Notes: generated by a model from the letters alone, not told the origin. DNA of 64,000 nt from Campylobacter concisus (GCF_902460845.1 NZ_CABPVS010000004.1:245776-309775), one strand, 5' to 3'; counted from the first letter of the stretch, positions 1-10,907 are shown. Program-made: numbers and translations.

Positions 1-120
1 AATATCTTTTTTGTCATAGCCAGAAGATACTAGCATACTTGTTTTTGAGCTATTTGAAGAGATAGATGTATAGCCATCATGATAGAAAATATTTGAGTTC
101 ATATTCGCATCTATTTGCAT
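1..120 (-). CDS. Hypothetical protein, N-terminal fragment
   Basis: An open frame reads leftward from an ATG at 118-120 and runs off the window edge, giving 40 residues that begin MQIDANMNSNIFYHDGY and continue Ser/Thr-rich. A purine-rich AAGAGGAAAG sits a few bases upstream as a plausible ribosome binding site. There is no obvious signal peptide or membrane segment in the visible part. It is divergent from argH, with about 200 bp of AT-rich sequence between them. I do not recognise the family; it could be a surface or flagellar protein, but nothing seen proves that. Confidence 0.55.
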   Translation of the reverse strand, partial: MQIDANMNSNIFYHDGYTSISSNSSKTSMLVSSGYDKKDI

Positions 121-291
121 ATCATCTTTCCTCTTATAGATTATTTTTATTTTAAACTATCTCAATAGAAAATTAAAATAGTTTTTAAAAAGTTATATTT
201 TGAATTATATTTCTATATCCTTAAAGATAAATTATATTTATAACTTTTTTGCAACTTTATAGTTAAAATACCCAGTTAAGTGCTATTTTGT

Positions 292-297
292 TAAAAT
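292..297 (+). promoter_or_regulatory. Candidate -10 box for argH
   Basis: TAAAAT lies about 27 bp before the argH ATG in an AT-rich stretch, with no clear -35, as is common in Campylobacter sigma70 promoters. The region 121-324 otherwise holds nothing I can identify. Confidence 0.4.
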
Positions 298-324
298 CAC
301 GCAAAACTAATCAAAGGTAAAGCT

Positions 325-1728
325 ATGAAAGAAGAGAAAAACGCACTCAAAAAGATGTGGGAGGGAAGATTTAGCGAAGCTAGTTCGAAGTTGCTTGAGG
401 AATTTAACGCTTCTATAAATTTTGATAAAAATCTTTTTGAAGAGGATATCGCTGGCAGTAAGGCACATGCTAAAATGCTAGGAATTTGCGGAATTTTGAA
501 AAAAGATGAGTCAGAGGCGATCATAAAGGGGCTTGATGAGGTTTTATCTGAGATAAGAGCAGGTAAATTTGAGTTTAAGCTAGAAGATGAAGATATACAC
601 ATGGCAGTTGAGAAGCGACTTAGCCAGATCATCGGCGCCGAGCTTGGAGGCAGACTGCACACAGCTAGAAGTAGAAATGACCAAGTCGCGCTTGATTTTA
701 AATTTTACGTATTGAAGAAAAATTTAGAAATTTCTTCATGTATAAAAGAGCTCATCGCCACGCTTACAAATTTGGCAAAAAACCACAAAGATACGCTAAT
801 GCCAGGCTACACACACCTTCAACACGCTCAGCCAGTAAGCCTTAGCTATCACTTGCTAGCATATGCATTTATGTTTAAAAGAGATTTCGAGCGTTTTATT
901 AGCTCATATGAGCGAAACAACCTAAGCCCACTTGGTTCAGCAGCCCTTGCAGGCACGCCGCACAATATAGATAGAACTATCGTTGCAAGTGAGCTTGGCT
1001 TTGCAGGTTGCACGCAAAATGCGATGGATAGTGTGAGTGACCGTGATTTTGCGCTGGAAATTTTATTTAACATTAGCGTTTTTATGACGCACGCTTCTAG
1101 GCTTTGTGAGGAGCTCATACTTTGGAGCTCACAAGAATTTGGCTTTGTAAGCATCAGTGACGCTTATAGCACGGGCAGCTCCATAATGCCACAGAAGAAA
1201 AATCCAGACGTTGCCGAGCTCATACGCGGCAAAACTGGGCGTGTAAATGGAAATTTAGTAGCACTACTAACTACGATGAAAGGTCTGCCACTTGCTTATA
1301 ATAAAGATATGCAAGAAGATAAAGAGGGCGTGTTTGACAGCGTCTCAACCGTTTTAAGCTCAGCCACCATCCTAAATGAGATGATAAAAACAGCTAAATT
1401 TGACGAAAAAAACATGCTAAAAGCGACAAAAAATGGGCATCTAAGTGCGACTGATTTGGCAGATTATCTAGTGCGTGAAAAAAATATTCCATTTAGAACA
1501 GCACATTTTATTACAGGTAAAGCTGTTGCAAAGGCTGAAAGCTTGGGACTTGATTTAAGTGAATTAAACGAAGAGCAGCTAAAAAGTGTGGATGAAAATT
1601 TAGATGCAAATGCTATTAAATTTTTAGATCTTCACGCTTCAAAAGAGGCACGTTGTTCGCAGGGCGGCACGGCAAATAAAAGTGTGGAGGAGCAGATAGA
1701 AATTTTAGAGGCTTGGCTTAAAAATTAA
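325..1728 (+). CDS. argH: Argininosuccinate lyase
   Basis: Cleaves argininosuccinate to arginine and fumarate, the last step of arginine synthesis, in the cytoplasm. The 467-residue length is normal for the fumarase/aspartase superfamily. The family signature [11 protein letters not shown] is visible near residues 284-294 and carries the mobile-loop serine. [11 protein letters not shown] near residues 112-122 and the TxxxHxQ segment ([10 protein letters not shown]) near 160 are the other substrate-binding blocks. The start at 325 follows an AAAGGT-like site; the first dozen residues are lysine-rich and a slightly later start is possible. An OLD-like ATPase gene begins 11 bp after the stop and may be cotranscribed. 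Confidence 0.96.
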   Translation: MKEEKNALKKMWEGRFSEASSKLLEEFNASINFDKNLFEEDIAGSKAHAKMLGICGILKKDESEAIIKGLDEVLSEIRAGKFEFKLEDEDIHMAVEKRLSQIIGAELGGRLHTARSRNDQVALDFKFYVLKKNLEISSCIKELIATLTNLAKNHKDTLMPGYTHLQHAQPVSLSYHLLAYAFMFKRDFERFISSYERNNLSPLGSAALAGTPHNIDRTIVASELGFAGCTQNAMDSVSDRDFALEILFNISVFMTHASRLCEELILWSSQEFGFVSISDAYSTGSSIMPQKKNPDVAELIRGKTGRVNGNLVALLTTMKGLPLAYNKDMQEDKEGVFDSVSTVLSSATILNEMIKTAKFDEKNMLKATKNGHLSATDLADYLVREKNIPFRTAHFITGKAVAKAESLGLDLSELNEEQLKSVDENLDANAIKFLDLHASKEARCSQGGTANKSVEEQIEILEAWLKN

Positions 1729-1739
1729 GGAGTAATGAG

Positions 1740-3764
1740 ATGATTGTTGGAATTTTATTAAAGAACTATAAAATATATGGAGGAGTTAAATATATACCAG
1801 TTACTACTAGTCATAATTTTACAGCATATATAGGTGATAATGGTGCAGGAAAAAGTTCAATTTTGGAGGCACTTGATACTTATTTTAATGACAGGGAATG
1901 GAATTTAACAAAAGGAGCAAGTACTACCGATGCAAACACACCATATATAGTAGTTATTCATCTATTAAAAAAAGATATAGTTAATAAAATTATTAAAAAT
2001 TATGATAAAAATGATAATGAGCTAGCAGATAAAGTTAAAAAAATTAGTGAATATTTATGGAATTTTGAGCAGGTTGAGAATGATTTTAGAAGCAATAAAA
2101 GTCAAGAGCCTAAAAACTTAGTTAATGATTTAAAAAAAATTGATATTTTATATCGTGAAAGTCATTATTTAATTATTTCTGGTAATGCTCATAAGGATGA
2201 TTATAGTGCATATTTTGGTTCTTTTGATAGTATTATTTCAAAATTATTTGAAATTAAATTTAATAGCCAAAAGGAAAGCGAAAATAAAGATTTTAGGGAA
2301 CGCTTTAAGTATTTAAATCATATTGTTTGGGATTGTTATTCATATATTTATATGCCAGTAGAAGCTGGGATAGAGGAGTTTACAAAGCTTGAGACTGATA
2401 ATATGCAAAAATTAATTGGTATGGATATTAGCACTAAAATAGAAAAAATAATTAAGACACCTTTGCAAAGTATAAATACAGATTTAAATGTATTTGTTAA
2501 AGAGTTGGAAAACGATCTTTTAAACCTTTATGCCTATAAGAGTCCTTCAAATAGAATTAATATTACGCCAAAGGAATTAATAGATAAAGTTATTGAGTTG
2601 TTTTTTTCAATAAGAGTTTTACATAAAATAGTTGATGGTAATAAAATAAAAGCTGACAGCTTAAGTTCTGGTGAGAAAAGGCAGGCACTTATAGATATAG
2701 CTGCGGCATTACTAGATAGTCAAACTATAGAACACAAAGAAATTATACTTGCCATAGATGAACCAGAGGCATCTTTAAATTTATCAAAAAATTTTGCTCA
2801 ATTTGAAAAGTTAATAGAAATTTCGCAATATAAAGCACAAGTTATTGTGACTACTCATTGGTACGGTTTTCTCCCAGTTGCTATCAACGCAAATGCACAC
2901 TTTCTGACAAAGAAAAACGCAAAAGATAGCCTTGAATTTAATTTTAACACATTTGATTTATATAATTATAGGGAGAAGTTGAAACAAATTAGAAATATGG
3001 ACTATACTCAAATACCAAGCGATATTCAGCTTAAAAGTATTTATGATTTGGTTCAATCAATTGTTTCATCGGTAAGGCTTGATAAACCATATAATTGGTT
3101 GATTTGTGAGGGTAGCTCTGATAAAATTTATTTTGACTTCTATTTTAAAGATTTGGTGGAAAAGTATAATTTAAGAATATTGCCAGTTGGCGGGGCATCT
3201 GAAGTCATAAAAATTTATGATTATCTAAAATTGCCAATGTCAGAAAAAGATAACATAAAGGGTAAAATATATTGTTTAATAGATAGTGACGGTAAGAGAG
3301 AGCAACTTATTTGTGATAGTAAATGTAAAGACCATATGGTAGCGAAAAGAATTTTAAATAAACGTAATGATCAAAAAACGTCTTTGGTTGATGTAAGTAG
3401 CAATGATTATGAAATGAAAACGGAAATAGAGGACTGTTTGGATGGTGTCGTTTTTATTGAAACATTAAAAACATATACCGAAGACCAAAATATCGTCGCC
3501 ATACTCGAAGATGAAAAGAATTTTAAAGACAAGTCTCTAAATTCGTATTTTTGTTTTAACTTAAAACCAAGTGATATAGAAGTATTAAAAAAATTCTTTG
3601 ATCAAGATAGTGGACATAGAAAAATAGAATTTGCTGAAAGATATGTTGAAATAGCTAAAAATAATAATTCAAAATCCAAAAATCCAGATTGGATTGATGA
3701 AATTAAAAAGTGGTTTAAAGAGAAAAAAAATATAAAACAAAATTTAAAATTTACAAGCATCTAG
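1740..3764 (+). CDS. OLD-like ATPase/TOPRIM nuclease
   Basis: 674 residues with an SMC/OLD-type ABC ATPase split around a long middle region: Walker A GDNGAGKSS at residues 32-40, an ABC-signature-like SSGEKRQ near 308, and Walker B ILAIDEPEAS near 337. A C-terminal TOPRIM-like domain follows, with the acidic ICEGSSDK block near 455 and LIDSDG near 515. That order matches overcoming-lysogenisation-defect (OLD) nucleases, many of which act in phage defence, either alone or with a partner as in Gabija (GajA). No UvrD-like partner gene is adjacent. The gene follows argH by 11 bp and is more AT-rich and lysine/asparagine-rich than its neighbours, which suggests transfer. Nuclease and defence roles are inferred from the domain layout. 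Confidence 0.78.
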   Translation: MIVGILLKNYKIYGGVKYIPVTTSHNFTAYIGDNGAGKSSILEALDTYFNDREWNLTKGASTTDANTPYIVVIHLLKKDIVNKIIKNYDKNDNELADKVKKISEYLWNFEQVENDFRSNKSQEPKNLVNDLKKIDILYRESHYLIISGNAHKDDYSAYFGSFDSIISKLFEIKFNSQKESENKDFRERFKYLNHIVWDCYSYIYMPVEAGIEEFTKLETDNMQKLIGMDISTKIEKIIKTPLQSINTDLNVFVKELENDLLNLYAYKSPSNRINITPKELIDKVIELFFSIRVLHKIVDGNKIKADSLSSGEKRQALIDIAAALLDSQTIEHKEIILAIDEPEASLNLSKNFAQFEKLIEISQYKAQVIVTTHWYGFLPVAINANAHFLTKKNAKDSLEFNFNTFDLYNYREKLKQIRNMDYTQIPSDIQLKSIYDLVQSIVSSVRLDKPYNWLICEGSSDKIYFDFYFKDLVEKYNLRILPVGGASEVIKIYDYLKLPMSEKDNIKGKIYCLIDSDGKREQLICDSKCKDHMVAKRILNKRNDQKTSLVDVSSNDYEMKTEIEDCLDGVVFIETLKTYTEDQNIVAILEDEKNFKDKSLNSYFCFNLKPSDIEVLKKFFDQDSGHRKIEFAERYVEIAKNNNSKSKNPDWIDEIKKWFKEKKNIKQNLKFTSI

Positions 3765-3776
3765 TAAAAATTTAAA

Positions 3777-3782
3777 TATAAT
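3777..3782 (+). promoter_or_regulatory. Candidate -10 box for the CZB chemoreceptor gene
   Basis: A perfect TATAAT lies between the OLD-like gene stop and the chemoreceptor ATG at 3816, with no clear -35. It suggests the chemoreceptor is transcribed independently of argH. Confidence 0.5.
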
Positions 3783-3815
3783 TACGCAAAATCTACAAAT
3801 TTTAAAGGATGAAAA

Positions 3816-4898
3816 ATGTTTTTTGATGGCAAGAATAAAGAGCTTTCTAGTAAAAATGAAGCTTTAGAGAGAGAAAATGAAGCTTTAAAGGCTGAAATTT
3901 TAACACTTAAAGAGGAGCTAAAAAACGTTAAAACTTGTGAGCCAAAAGAGCAAGCTAAGGATAAGCAAGAGGCTGTAAATTTATTGCTTTCAAGTTATCA
4001 AGATGGTATAAATTTCTTGCAATTAACAATGGAAGAAAATCTAAAAATGCTTGAAAGTATAAATGGACTAAATGAAAAAACTTTCAAAGAGACGGGCGAA
4101 CTCAAGTCCCAAACGGCTGAAATTTTAAACTCGATCGAGCAAGTAAGCCAGATGAGCAATGACCTTTCAAATGACGCTTCTTCGCTTAATGGAAGCGTAA
4201 ATTCGATTGCTGAGATTATAAATTTAATTAAAGACATCTCAGATCAGACAAATTTGCTAGCTCTAAATGCTGCTATTGAGGCGGCTCGTGCTGGTGAGCA
4301 TGGACGAGGTTTTGCAGTCGTGGCAGATGAGGTTAGAAAGCTAGCTGAACGTACCCAAAAAGCAACTCTTGAAGTAGAAGTAAATATAAATGGCCTTAAA
4401 CAAAGTGCAAACACGATGATCGAAATGAGTGAGAATTTCTCAAAAATTTCTGCAAATGCTATGAAAATTTTAGGTGGATTTGAAGGAAATATCTCAAGCG
4501 TAAATGCAAATACGCAAAATATACTAAATCAGGCTCTAAATGTTACAAATGAAGTCTATGTAAGCAATGGAAAAATAGATCATATAAATATGAAGCTAAA
4601 TGGATATAGAGGTGTACTTTTAAATGAATTTAACAAAATTCAAGATGTTCATGAGTGTAGATTTGGCAAATGGTATGAAAAAGATGTGAAAAATACTCTT
4701 GTAAAAGATGCCAAAATTCTCTCAAGTATCGCAGCTCATCATGAAAATGTTCATCATGGTCTAGAAAAAGCGATGGTTATTTTTGCTGATAAAGACAAAG
4801 GAAATCTACCTGGCGTTGAAATATTAAAAGATGTCGAAAACTCAAGTAAAGTAGGTTTTGAAGAGTTGCTTGAAGCTATTAAGGCTGCAAGAAAATAA
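3816..4898 (+). CDS. Soluble methyl-accepting chemotaxis protein with CZB domain
   Basis: 360 residues with no membrane segment, so a cytoplasmic receptor. Residues 8-55 are a charged coiled coil ([16 protein letters not shown]). The middle is the signalling hairpin of chemoreceptors, with the CheA/CheW contact tip around [20 protein letters not shown] near residues 148-167. The C-terminal part, [12 protein letters not shown] through [12 protein letters not shown], has the spaced Cys and His residues of the chemoreceptor zinc-binding (CZB) domain. CZB receptors in related bacteria respond to zinc or oxidants such as hypochlorite; a like role here is inference. It has its own promoter and ends in a strong bidirectional terminator. 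Confidence 0.9.
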   Translation: MFFDGKNKELSSKNEALERENEALKAEILTLKEELKNVKTCEPKEQAKDKQEAVNLLLSSYQDGINFLQLTMEENLKMLESINGLNEKTFKETGELKSQTAEILNSIEQVSQMSNDLSNDASSLNGSVNSIAEIINLIKDISDQTNLLALNAAIEAARAGEHGRGFAVVADEVRKLAERTQKATLEVEVNINGLKQSANTMIEMSENFSKISANAMKILGGFEGNISSVNANTQNILNQALNVTNEVYVSNGKIDHINMKLNGYRGVLLNEFNKIQDVHECRFGKWYEKDVKNTLVKDAKILSSIAAHHENVHHGLEKAMVIFADKDKGNLPGVEILKDVENSSKVGFEELLEAIKAARK

Positions 4899-4930
4899 AA
4901 TCTTAGACTCATGCTTTGAGTCTAAGATTT
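4898..4930. terminator. Bidirectional rho-independent terminator
   Basis: A perfect 14-bp stem (4898-4911 with 4917-4930) around loop TGCTT, A-rich on one side and T-rich on the other. It sits between the convergent chemoreceptor and HIT genes and can serve both. Confidence 0.85.
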
Positions 4931-4938
4931 ATAAGTTA

Positions 4939-5292
4939 TTAAAATGTGCTTTGTGGATCAGCTACGCCTTCGCTCCAGCCAAGCTTAGCTCCGCCAAGCA
5001 GGTGAAAATGTAGATGCATAACTTCTTGACCGCCGTTTTCACCGCAGTTTGTGATGAGGCGGTATCCGCTCTTATCAACGCCCATTAAGGTCGCTACTTC
5101 TTGGATAAATTTTGTCATCTCTCCCATTAAGACCGGATCCATCTCTTGGAAATTTTTATAGTGTTTTTTTGGGATGATTAGGATGTGGATCGGTGCTTTT
5201 GGATTTATGTCGTTAAAAGCTAGAAATTTCTCGCTTTCAAGCACTTTGTTGCAAGGGATTTCACCAGCTACGATCTTTTCAAATATGGTCAT
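4939..5292 (-). CDS. HIT family nucleotide-binding protein
   Basis: 117 residues. The histidine triad HLHFHLLGG lies at about residues 93-101, and the N-terminal half carries the family block FNDINPKAPIHILIIPKKH. HIT proteins of the HinT branch hydrolyse AMP-linked compounds such as adenosine phosphoramidates. I chose the ATG at 5290-5292 because AAAGGAGCT lies just upstream; the open frame extends eight codons further but without a site. The gene converges on the chemoreceptor gene across a shared terminator. Confidence 0.9.
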   Translation of the reverse strand: MTIFEKIVAGEIPCNKVLESEKFLAFNDINPKAPIHILIIPKKHYKNFQEMDPVLMGEMTKFIQEVATLMGVDKSGYRLITNCGENGGQEVMHLHFHLLGGAKLGWSEGVADPQSTF

Positions 5293-5410
5293 TTTAGCTC
5301 CTTTGAAATTTTGCAAAATTATATCAAAGTGTGCTTAAATTTCGTGCTCTTTATCTTGATTTTAACTCTTTTTCTATAAAATCGACTCAAAAATTTATAA
5401 AGGTAAAAAA

Positions 5411-6406
5411 TTGCAAGATTTCGTTAATAAAATCAAAAATGAAATTTCAACGCTTGATGATTTGGAAAAAGTCAGGGTAGAAATTTTTGGCAAAAAGGGC
5501 ATCTTGGCGCAAGGCTTTGCAAAGCTAAAAGAGCTTAGCGAAGATGAGAAAAAGGAATTTGCAGCAAATTTAAACAAGCAAAGAGATGAGCTTGGTGCGC
5601 TAATAGAAGCTAAAAAGGCTGAGCTTAGCGAGCAAGAGATAGATAACAAGATGAAAAAAGAAGCTGCTGATATCACGCTATTTAATGAGCCTGTTGCTAG
5701 CGGAGCACTTCACCCTGTGATGGCCACGATGGATAAGATAATTGAGTATTTTTTAGCGCTAAATTTCTCACTTGAAACTGGACCACTGATAGAAGATGAT
5801 TTTCACAACTTTGAAGCGCTAAATTTACCAAAATACCACCCAGCAAGGGATATGCAAGATACATTTTACCTAGATGATTTTAGACTTTTAAGGACGCATA
5901 CGAGCCCAGTTCAGGTGCGAACTATGCTAAGCCAAAAGCCGCCTATTCGTATGATAGCGCCTGGCACGGTCTTTAGACGTGATATGGACTTAACGCATAC
6001 ACCGATGTTTCACCAGGTCGAGGGCCTTGTGGTGGAGGATGCCGAGAAAGTTAGCTTTGCAAATTTAAAATCAATGTTAGAGGGCTTTTTAAAGCACATG
6101 TTTGGCGACGTTGAAGTGCGTTTTCGCCCTAGCTTCTTCCCATTTACGGAGCCTAGCGCAGAGGTTGATATTAGTTGTATATTCTGCCACGGCAAGGGTT
6201 GCAGGGTGTGCAAGCAGACTACTTGGCTTGAGGTGCTTGGATGCGGAGTCGTTGACCCAAATGTATTTAAGGCAGTTGGCTATAAAAATGTAAGTGGATA
6301 CGCTTTTGGTCTTGGCGTTGAGAGATTTGCGATGTTGCTTCATAGAGTGCCTGATCTAAGGTCGCTTTTTGAGGGAGATTTAAGATTGTTGGAGCAGTTT
6401 AAATGA
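5411..6406 (+). CDS. pheS: Phenylalanine--tRNA ligase alpha subunit
   Basis: Catalytic subunit of the alpha2-beta2 enzyme that charges tRNA-Phe. 331 residues, the usual length. The N-terminal coiled coil (residues about 1-85) is followed by the class II core: the FHQVEG block, a Cys-containing insertion [11 protein letters not shown] typical of epsilonproteobacterial PheS, and motif 3 [14 protein letters not shown] at the C-terminus. The start is TTG at 5411 after AAAGGTAAAA; no in-frame ATG precedes the conserved N-terminus. The stop overlaps the pheT start (ATGA), which points to translational coupling of the two subunits. Confidence 0.96.
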   Translation: MQDFVNKIKNEISTLDDLEKVRVEIFGKKGILAQGFAKLKELSEDEKKEFAANLNKQRDELGALIEAKKAELSEQEIDNKMKKEAADITLFNEPVASGALHPVMATMDKIIEYFLALNFSLETGPLIEDDFHNFEALNLPKYHPARDMQDTFYLDDFRLLRTHTSPVQVRTMLSQKPPIRMIAPGTVFRRDMDLTHTPMFHQVEGLVVEDAEKVSFANLKSMLEGFLKHMFGDVEVRFRPSFFPFTEPSAEVDISCIFCHGKGCRVCKQTTWLEVLGCGVVDPNVFKAVGYKNVSGYAFGLGVERFAMLLHRVPDLRSLFEGDLRLLEQFK

Positions 6407-8739
6407 TAATTTCAAAGCATTGGTTAAACGAGTGGATCGACCTTAGCGACGTTAGTGGCGAGACACTTTCAAAGACATTAAATTCTATCGGGCTAGAGGT
6501 TGATAGCTATAAAGAGATAAATTTACCAAAGAGTATTGTGGTTGGCTACATAAAAAGTAGAGAGAAGCACCCAGATGCCGATAAACTAAGCGTTTGTCAA
6601 GTGGATGTTGGTGGAGAGACGCTTCAGATCGTGTGTGGAGCTAAAAATGTTGAAGCTGGTCAGTTTGTGCCAGTTGCACTTATTGGCACGACTATGCCAA
6701 ATGGTCTTGAGATAAAAAAAGCAAAGCTAAGAGGTGTTGAGTCAAGTGGTATGATCTGCTCTTCAAGTGAGCTGGGACTTCCAAAGGTAAACGATGGAAT
6801 TTTGCCACTTGATGAGAGTATCGGCAAGCTAAAACTTGGTACAAGTCTTAGCGAATTTGAGATATTTAAAGATACGATAATCGAAGTTGATGTCACAGCA
6901 AACAGGGGCGATTGTCAAAATTTACATGGGATCGCAAGAGAAATTTGTGCAGCGCTTGATCTAAATATGAAAGATAGCCACGAAGACGATGAAAGCGAAA
7001 ATTTACTAGGTATTGGCAGAATAGCTTCTGTACGAGCAGAGGATAAAGTAAATGGGTCATTTTTATATAAGGCTTTTGAGCTAAAAGAAGGACTATATGA
7101 AAATTTAATAACTCGTATGCGTCTAGCATTAATAGAGTGTCAAAAGACGAATTTAGTTGAGAGACTGCTTGAATACGCGACATTTTGCACGGGCGTTTTA
7201 TTTAGAGCTTATGATCATGCTAAACTTGCAAGTGAAGGCGAAAAGGCTGTTTTTGATATAAAAAATGGCGAAAATGGCGAATGTGTCGTTTATTGCGGGG
7301 ATAAAAATTTAGGCATTGCTGGAATTTACCAAAGTGACGTAGCAAGAGTAGATGAGAAGTCAAAAGTGATCCTAGTAGAAGCTAGCTACGTAAAGCCAGA
7401 TATTGTTTCAAAAGCTATTTTTGAAAATAAAAATTTACCAAAGGGTGATCAAATTTATCGCTCAAGTCGTGGTAGCGAGCCAAATTTAGCTTATGGAGCG
7501 GATTATTTATTTAAAAGACTTGCTAATTTTAAAGATGCTCTAAATCTCTTTGCTGGCTCACAGCAGTCGCTTTTAAACACCGAGCCTATAACACTAAGTA
7601 TCTCTCTTTTTGAGCTTAAAAATATGATTGGTCAAGATATAGCTAGAAATGATGTCGTTAAAATTTTAAAGAAACTTGGCTTTGAGATCGCAGTAAATGT
7701 TGAGCAAGAAAGCTTTAACGTAAAAGTGCCGTTATTTCGCCATGATATCGTAAATTCGCATGATATCTGCGAGGAGATCGTAAGGATAATAGGTATAGAT
7801 AATATCGCCTCAAAACCACTAAATTTCTCTGAGAAAAATAGGCTAAATAAGACATATTTTGACTATAAAAACGCCCTAAATTTAAGGCGTAGAGCAGCCG
7901 ATAATGGCTTTTTTGAAAGCGTGCACTATGTCTTTGATAGTGAGGACGAGCTTAGTGAGCTAAATTTTAAACCATGCAAAGTTAAGATACTAAATCCTAT
8001 AAACAACGAGTTAAACACGCTTAGACCGACACTTGTTAATCACCTTCTAAGTTCAAGCGAGAAAAATATTAAAAATTCTAAACGCTCAGTTAGACTTTTT
8101 GAGCTTGGAGAAATTTTTGATGAAAATGCAAATCAGGGCCTAAATTTAGGCTTTGTTGTGTCTGGACTTTTAAAAGAGCCGACTCTGATAAACGGTGCAA
8201 AGGGCGAGGAGGCAAATTTCTATGCTTTTGCTTTGATGGTGCAAAATGTCATAGGCAAATTTGAACTAAAACCTTGCCAGGGCATCTCATATCTTAGTCC
8301 ATACGAACAAGCACACATCTATCAAAATGGCGAAAATATTGGCTATATCGGTAGAGTTGACGCAAGAGTTGAGGCAAAGAGAGATCTGCCAAGAACTTAC
8401 GTCTGCGAGATTGATTTTACTAAGCTTAAATTTGAACCAATTTTGGCAGTGCCTTACTCAAAATTCCAAAGCACTACAAGGGATCTTAGCCTCATCGTGC
8501 CTGAAAATTTCGAGGCTGGACGAATTTATGAGTGTATAAGAGGGCTAAATTTAAAAGAGCTAAAAGAGTTCTTGCCGGTTGATATCTATAAAGATGCGAA
8601 ACTAAATGGCTTGATCAGTCTTAGCCTTAAATTTACATTCCAAGATATGGAAAAAACGCTCGAAGATGACGATATAAACGCGCTTATGGATAAAATTTTA
8701 AGCGAGCTAAAAGAGAAACTAAATATTGGAATAAGATGA
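6403..8739 (+). CDS. pheT: Phenylalanine--tRNA ligase beta subunit
   Basis: 778 residues, the usual size. It opens with [15 protein letters not shown], continues into an EMAP/tRNA-binding domain (residues about 40-150, with [15 protein letters not shown]), has the B5 and core regions in the middle ([27 protein letters not shown]), and ends in the FDX anticodon-binding fold ([16 protein letters not shown]). The beta subunit recognises tRNA-Phe and edits mischarged tyrosine. It overlaps pheS upstream and aroA downstream by 4 nt each, so pheS-pheT-aroA-ispH behave as one coupled operon. Confidence 0.96.
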   Translation: MIISKHWLNEWIDLSDVSGETLSKTLNSIGLEVDSYKEINLPKSIVVGYIKSREKHPDADKLSVCQVDVGGETLQIVCGAKNVEAGQFVPVALIGTTMPNGLEIKKAKLRGVESSGMICSSSELGLPKVNDGILPLDESIGKLKLGTSLSEFEIFKDTIIEVDVTANRGDCQNLHGIAREICAALDLNMKDSHEDDESENLLGIGRIASVRAEDKVNGSFLYKAFELKEGLYENLITRMRLALIECQKTNLVERLLEYATFCTGVLFRAYDHAKLASEGEKAVFDIKNGENGECVVYCGDKNLGIAGIYQSDVARVDEKSKVILVEASYVKPDIVSKAIFENKNLPKGDQIYRSSRGSEPNLAYGADYLFKRLANFKDALNLFAGSQQSLLNTEPITLSISLFELKNMIGQDIARNDVVKILKKLGFEIAVNVEQESFNVKVPLFRHDIVNSHDICEEIVRIIGIDNIASKPLNFSEKNRLNKTYFDYKNALNLRRRAADNGFFESVHYVFDSEDELSELNFKPCKVKILNPINNELNTLRPTLVNHLLSSSEKNIKNSKRSVRLFELGEIFDENANQGLNLGFVVSGLLKEPTLINGAKGEEANFYAFALMVQNVIGKFELKPCQGISYLSPYEQAHIYQNGENIGYIGRVDARVEAKRDLPRTYVCEIDFTKLKFEPILAVPYSKFQSTTRDLSLIVPENFEAGRIYECIRGLNLKELKEFLPVDIYKDAKLNGLISLSLKFTFQDMEKTLEDDDINALMDKILSELKEKLNIGIR

Positions 8740-10013
8740 GAATTTATCCATTAGAAAAAAATCTAAATTTAACTATTGACGACATCGCAGCGGATAAATC
8801 CATCTCGCATAGATGCGCGATTTTTTCGCTTTTGAGTGATAAACCATCTCGCATTAGAAACTACCTAAGAGCTGGCGATACGCTAAATACCTTAAAAATA
8901 GTCCAGCTTTTAGGCGCAAAAGTTGAGGACAATGGCTCTGAAATAACGATCACACCGCCGCAAAAGATAAAAGAGCCAAATGAAATTTTAGAATGTGGCA
9001 ACTCAGGCACAGCGATGAGACTTTTTATGGGATTACTAGCCGCACAGGATGGCTTTTTCGTACTAAGTGGCGATAGATATTTAAACTCACGTCCAATGGC
9101 TAGAATAGCAAAACCTCTAAGCGATATGGGTGCAAAGATAGATGGTGCAAATAACGCAAACAACGCTCCTCTTTGCATAAGAGGGACAAAATTTGAAAGA
9201 TTTAGTTTTGAGAGCAAGATCGCCTCAGCTCAGGTAAAAAGTGCGCTTTTGCTGGCAGCTCTTTACTCAAATGGCTGCAAATTTAGTGAGCCAGAGCTAA
9301 GCAGAGACCACACTGAGCGTATGCTTGCTGGCATGGGAGCCGATATAAAGCGTGACGACTTAGAGATCACGCTAGAGCCGATGAAAGCCCCACTTGCGCC
9401 ACTTGATATAGACGTACCAAATGATCCAAGCTCTGCATTTTTCTTTGCGGTCGCAGCACTTATCATTCCGGGTTCACATATTATTTTAAAAAATATCTTG
9501 CTAAATAAAACTCGCATCGAAGCTTATAAAATTCTAGAAAAAATGGGAGCTGAGATAAAATTTTACAAAATTTCAAGCAAATATGAAGATATCGGCGATA
9601 TCGAGGTCAAGTACTCACCAAACTTAAAAGGTGTAGAAGTTAGCGAAAATATCTCGTGGCTCATTGACGAAGCTCCAGCTTTAGCCATCGCATTTGCCTG
9701 CGCTAAAGGCCAAAGTAAGCTGATAAATGCCAAAGAGCTTCGTGTAAAAGAGAGCGATAGGATAGCCGTCACGATAAATGCGTTAAAATCATGCGGTGTC
9801 GAGGCAAGTGAGCTTGAAGATGGTTTTATCATAAATGGCTCAGAGGCTAAATTTGCCACGATCGATAGTCACGGTGATCACAGGATTGCGATGAGCTTTG
9901 CTGTACTTGGACTAAAGTGCGGCATGCAGATAGAAAAGAGCGAATTTATCGCCACTTCGTTTCCAAATTTTGCTGAAATTTTAAAGAAAATGGGAGCTAG
10001 AGTTGAAGATTGA
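8736..10013 (+). CDS. aroA: 3-phosphoshikimate 1-carboxyvinyltransferase (EPSP synthase)
   Basis: Sixth step of the shikimate pathway: transfers enolpyruvate from PEP to shikimate-3-phosphate. 425 residues. The N-terminal lysine block DKSISHRCAIFS (near residue 20), the substrate loop ECGNSGTAMRL (near 87-97), SGDRYLNSRPM, and the C-terminal RVKESDRI and DHRIAMSFAVLGL blocks are all present. The start ATG overlaps the pheT stop and the stop overlaps the ispH start by 11 nt. Nothing in the sequence is unusual for the family. Confidence 0.96.
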   Translation: MRIYPLEKNLNLTIDDIAADKSISHRCAIFSLLSDKPSRIRNYLRAGDTLNTLKIVQLLGAKVEDNGSEITITPPQKIKEPNEILECGNSGTAMRLFMGLLAAQDGFFVLSGDRYLNSRPMARIAKPLSDMGAKIDGANNANNAPLCIRGTKFERFSFESKIASAQVKSALLLAALYSNGCKFSEPELSRDHTERMLAGMGADIKRDDLEITLEPMKAPLAPLDIDVPNDPSSAFFFAVAALIIPGSHIILKNILLNKTRIEAYKILEKMGAEIKFYKISSKYEDIGDIEVKYSPNLKGVEVSENISWLIDEAPALAIAFACAKGQSKLINAKELRVKESDRIAVTINALKSCGVEASELEDGFIINGSEAKFATIDSHGDHRIAMSFAVLGLKCGMQIEKSEFIATSFPNFAEILKKMGARVED

Positions 10014-10827
10014 GCTTGCTAGTAGTTATGGATTTTGCTTTGGTGTAAAAAGGGCGATAAAGATTGCTGAAAATGCAGGAGATGCTGCGACCATTGGGCC
10101 ACTCATCCATAATAACGAAGAGATAAACAGGCTTGAGAAAAACTATAATGTAAAAACGCTTGAGGGCATAGACGAGCTAAAAGATGAGAAAAAGGCGATC
10201 ATCCGCACTCATGGCATTACTAAAAATGACCTTGCAGAGTTAAAAAAGACAGATATAAAAGTGATCGACGCAACTTGCCCATTTGTGACAAAGCCACAGC
10301 AAATTTGTGAAAAAATGAGCGAAGAGGGCTATGATGTGGTGATCTATGGTGACGTGCACCACCCTGAAGTAAAGGGCGTGAAGTCATATGCCAAGGGTAG
10401 TGTCTATGTCGTGCTTGAAGAGAGCGAGCTAGAGGGTATTAAATTTAAGCAAAAGGTCGCTCTTGTTAGCCAAACGACTAGAAAAGTCGAGAAATTTATG
10501 CAGATCGCAAACTACCTTATGCTTCACGTAAAAGAGGTGCGTGTTTTTAACACTATCTGCAACGCAACTTTTGAAAACCAAGAGGCTGCTAAAAATTTAG
10601 CAAAAAGGGCTGATGTGATGATAATAATCGGCGGAAAAAATAGCTCAAATACAAAACAACTCTATCTAATATCTAAAAATTTCTGCGAAGATAGCTACCT
10701 GATAGAAAGTGAAGAAGAGCTTGAAAAGTCATGGTTTGATGGCAAAAATTTGTGTGGCATAAGTGCGGGTGCTAGCACGCCTGACTGGATCATACAAAAA
10801 GTCGTTGACAGAATCAAAAAAGTATAA
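10003..10827 (+). CDS. ispH: 4-hydroxy-3-methylbut-2-enyl diphosphate reductase
   Basis: Last enzyme of the methylerythritol phosphate pathway, making IPP and DMAPP with a [4Fe-4S] cluster. 274 residues. The three cluster cysteines are C12 (YGFCFGVKRAI), C92 (IDATCPFVT) and C186 (NTICNATFENQ), at the expected spacing. The conserved SGAS-like block appears as GISAGASTPDWII near the C-terminus. The start is TTG at 10003, inside the last codons of aroA; this gives the canonical N-terminus ending just before the first cysteine, and there is no alternative ATG. Confidence 0.95.
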   Translation: MKIELASSYGFCFGVKRAIKIAENAGDAATIGPLIHNNEEINRLEKNYNVKTLEGIDELKDEKKAIIRTHGITKNDLAELKKTDIKVIDATCPFVTKPQQICEKMSEEGYDVVIYGDVHHPEVKGVKSYAKGSVYVVLEESELEGIKFKQKVALVSQTTRKVEKFMQIANYLMLHVKEVRVFNTICNATFENQEAAKNLAKRADVMIIIGGKNSSNTKQLYLISKNFCEDSYLIESEEELEKSWFDGKNLCGISAGASTPDWIIQKVVDRIKKV

Positions 10828-10856
10828 AATTTATCCTAGCTAAAGCCACAATTAAC

Positions 10857-10862
10857 TATAAT
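10857..10862 (+). promoter_or_regulatory. Candidate -10 box for rpsA
   Basis: A perfect TATAAT in the 80-bp gap after ispH, 46 bp before the rpsA ATG, without an obvious -35. AAAGGATCAAG is the ribosome binding site just before the ATG. Confidence 0.5.
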
Positions 10863-10907
10863 AAGCCAATTTGCCTCTACTGGCATAATAAAATTTAAAG
10901 GATCAAG

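Noticed and set aside
849-1154. Minus-strand frames inside argH, pheT, aroA, rpsA and others
   Set aside because: Low-complexity Ser/Phe/Leu-rich shadows antisense to well-recognised genes, without ribosome binding sites.
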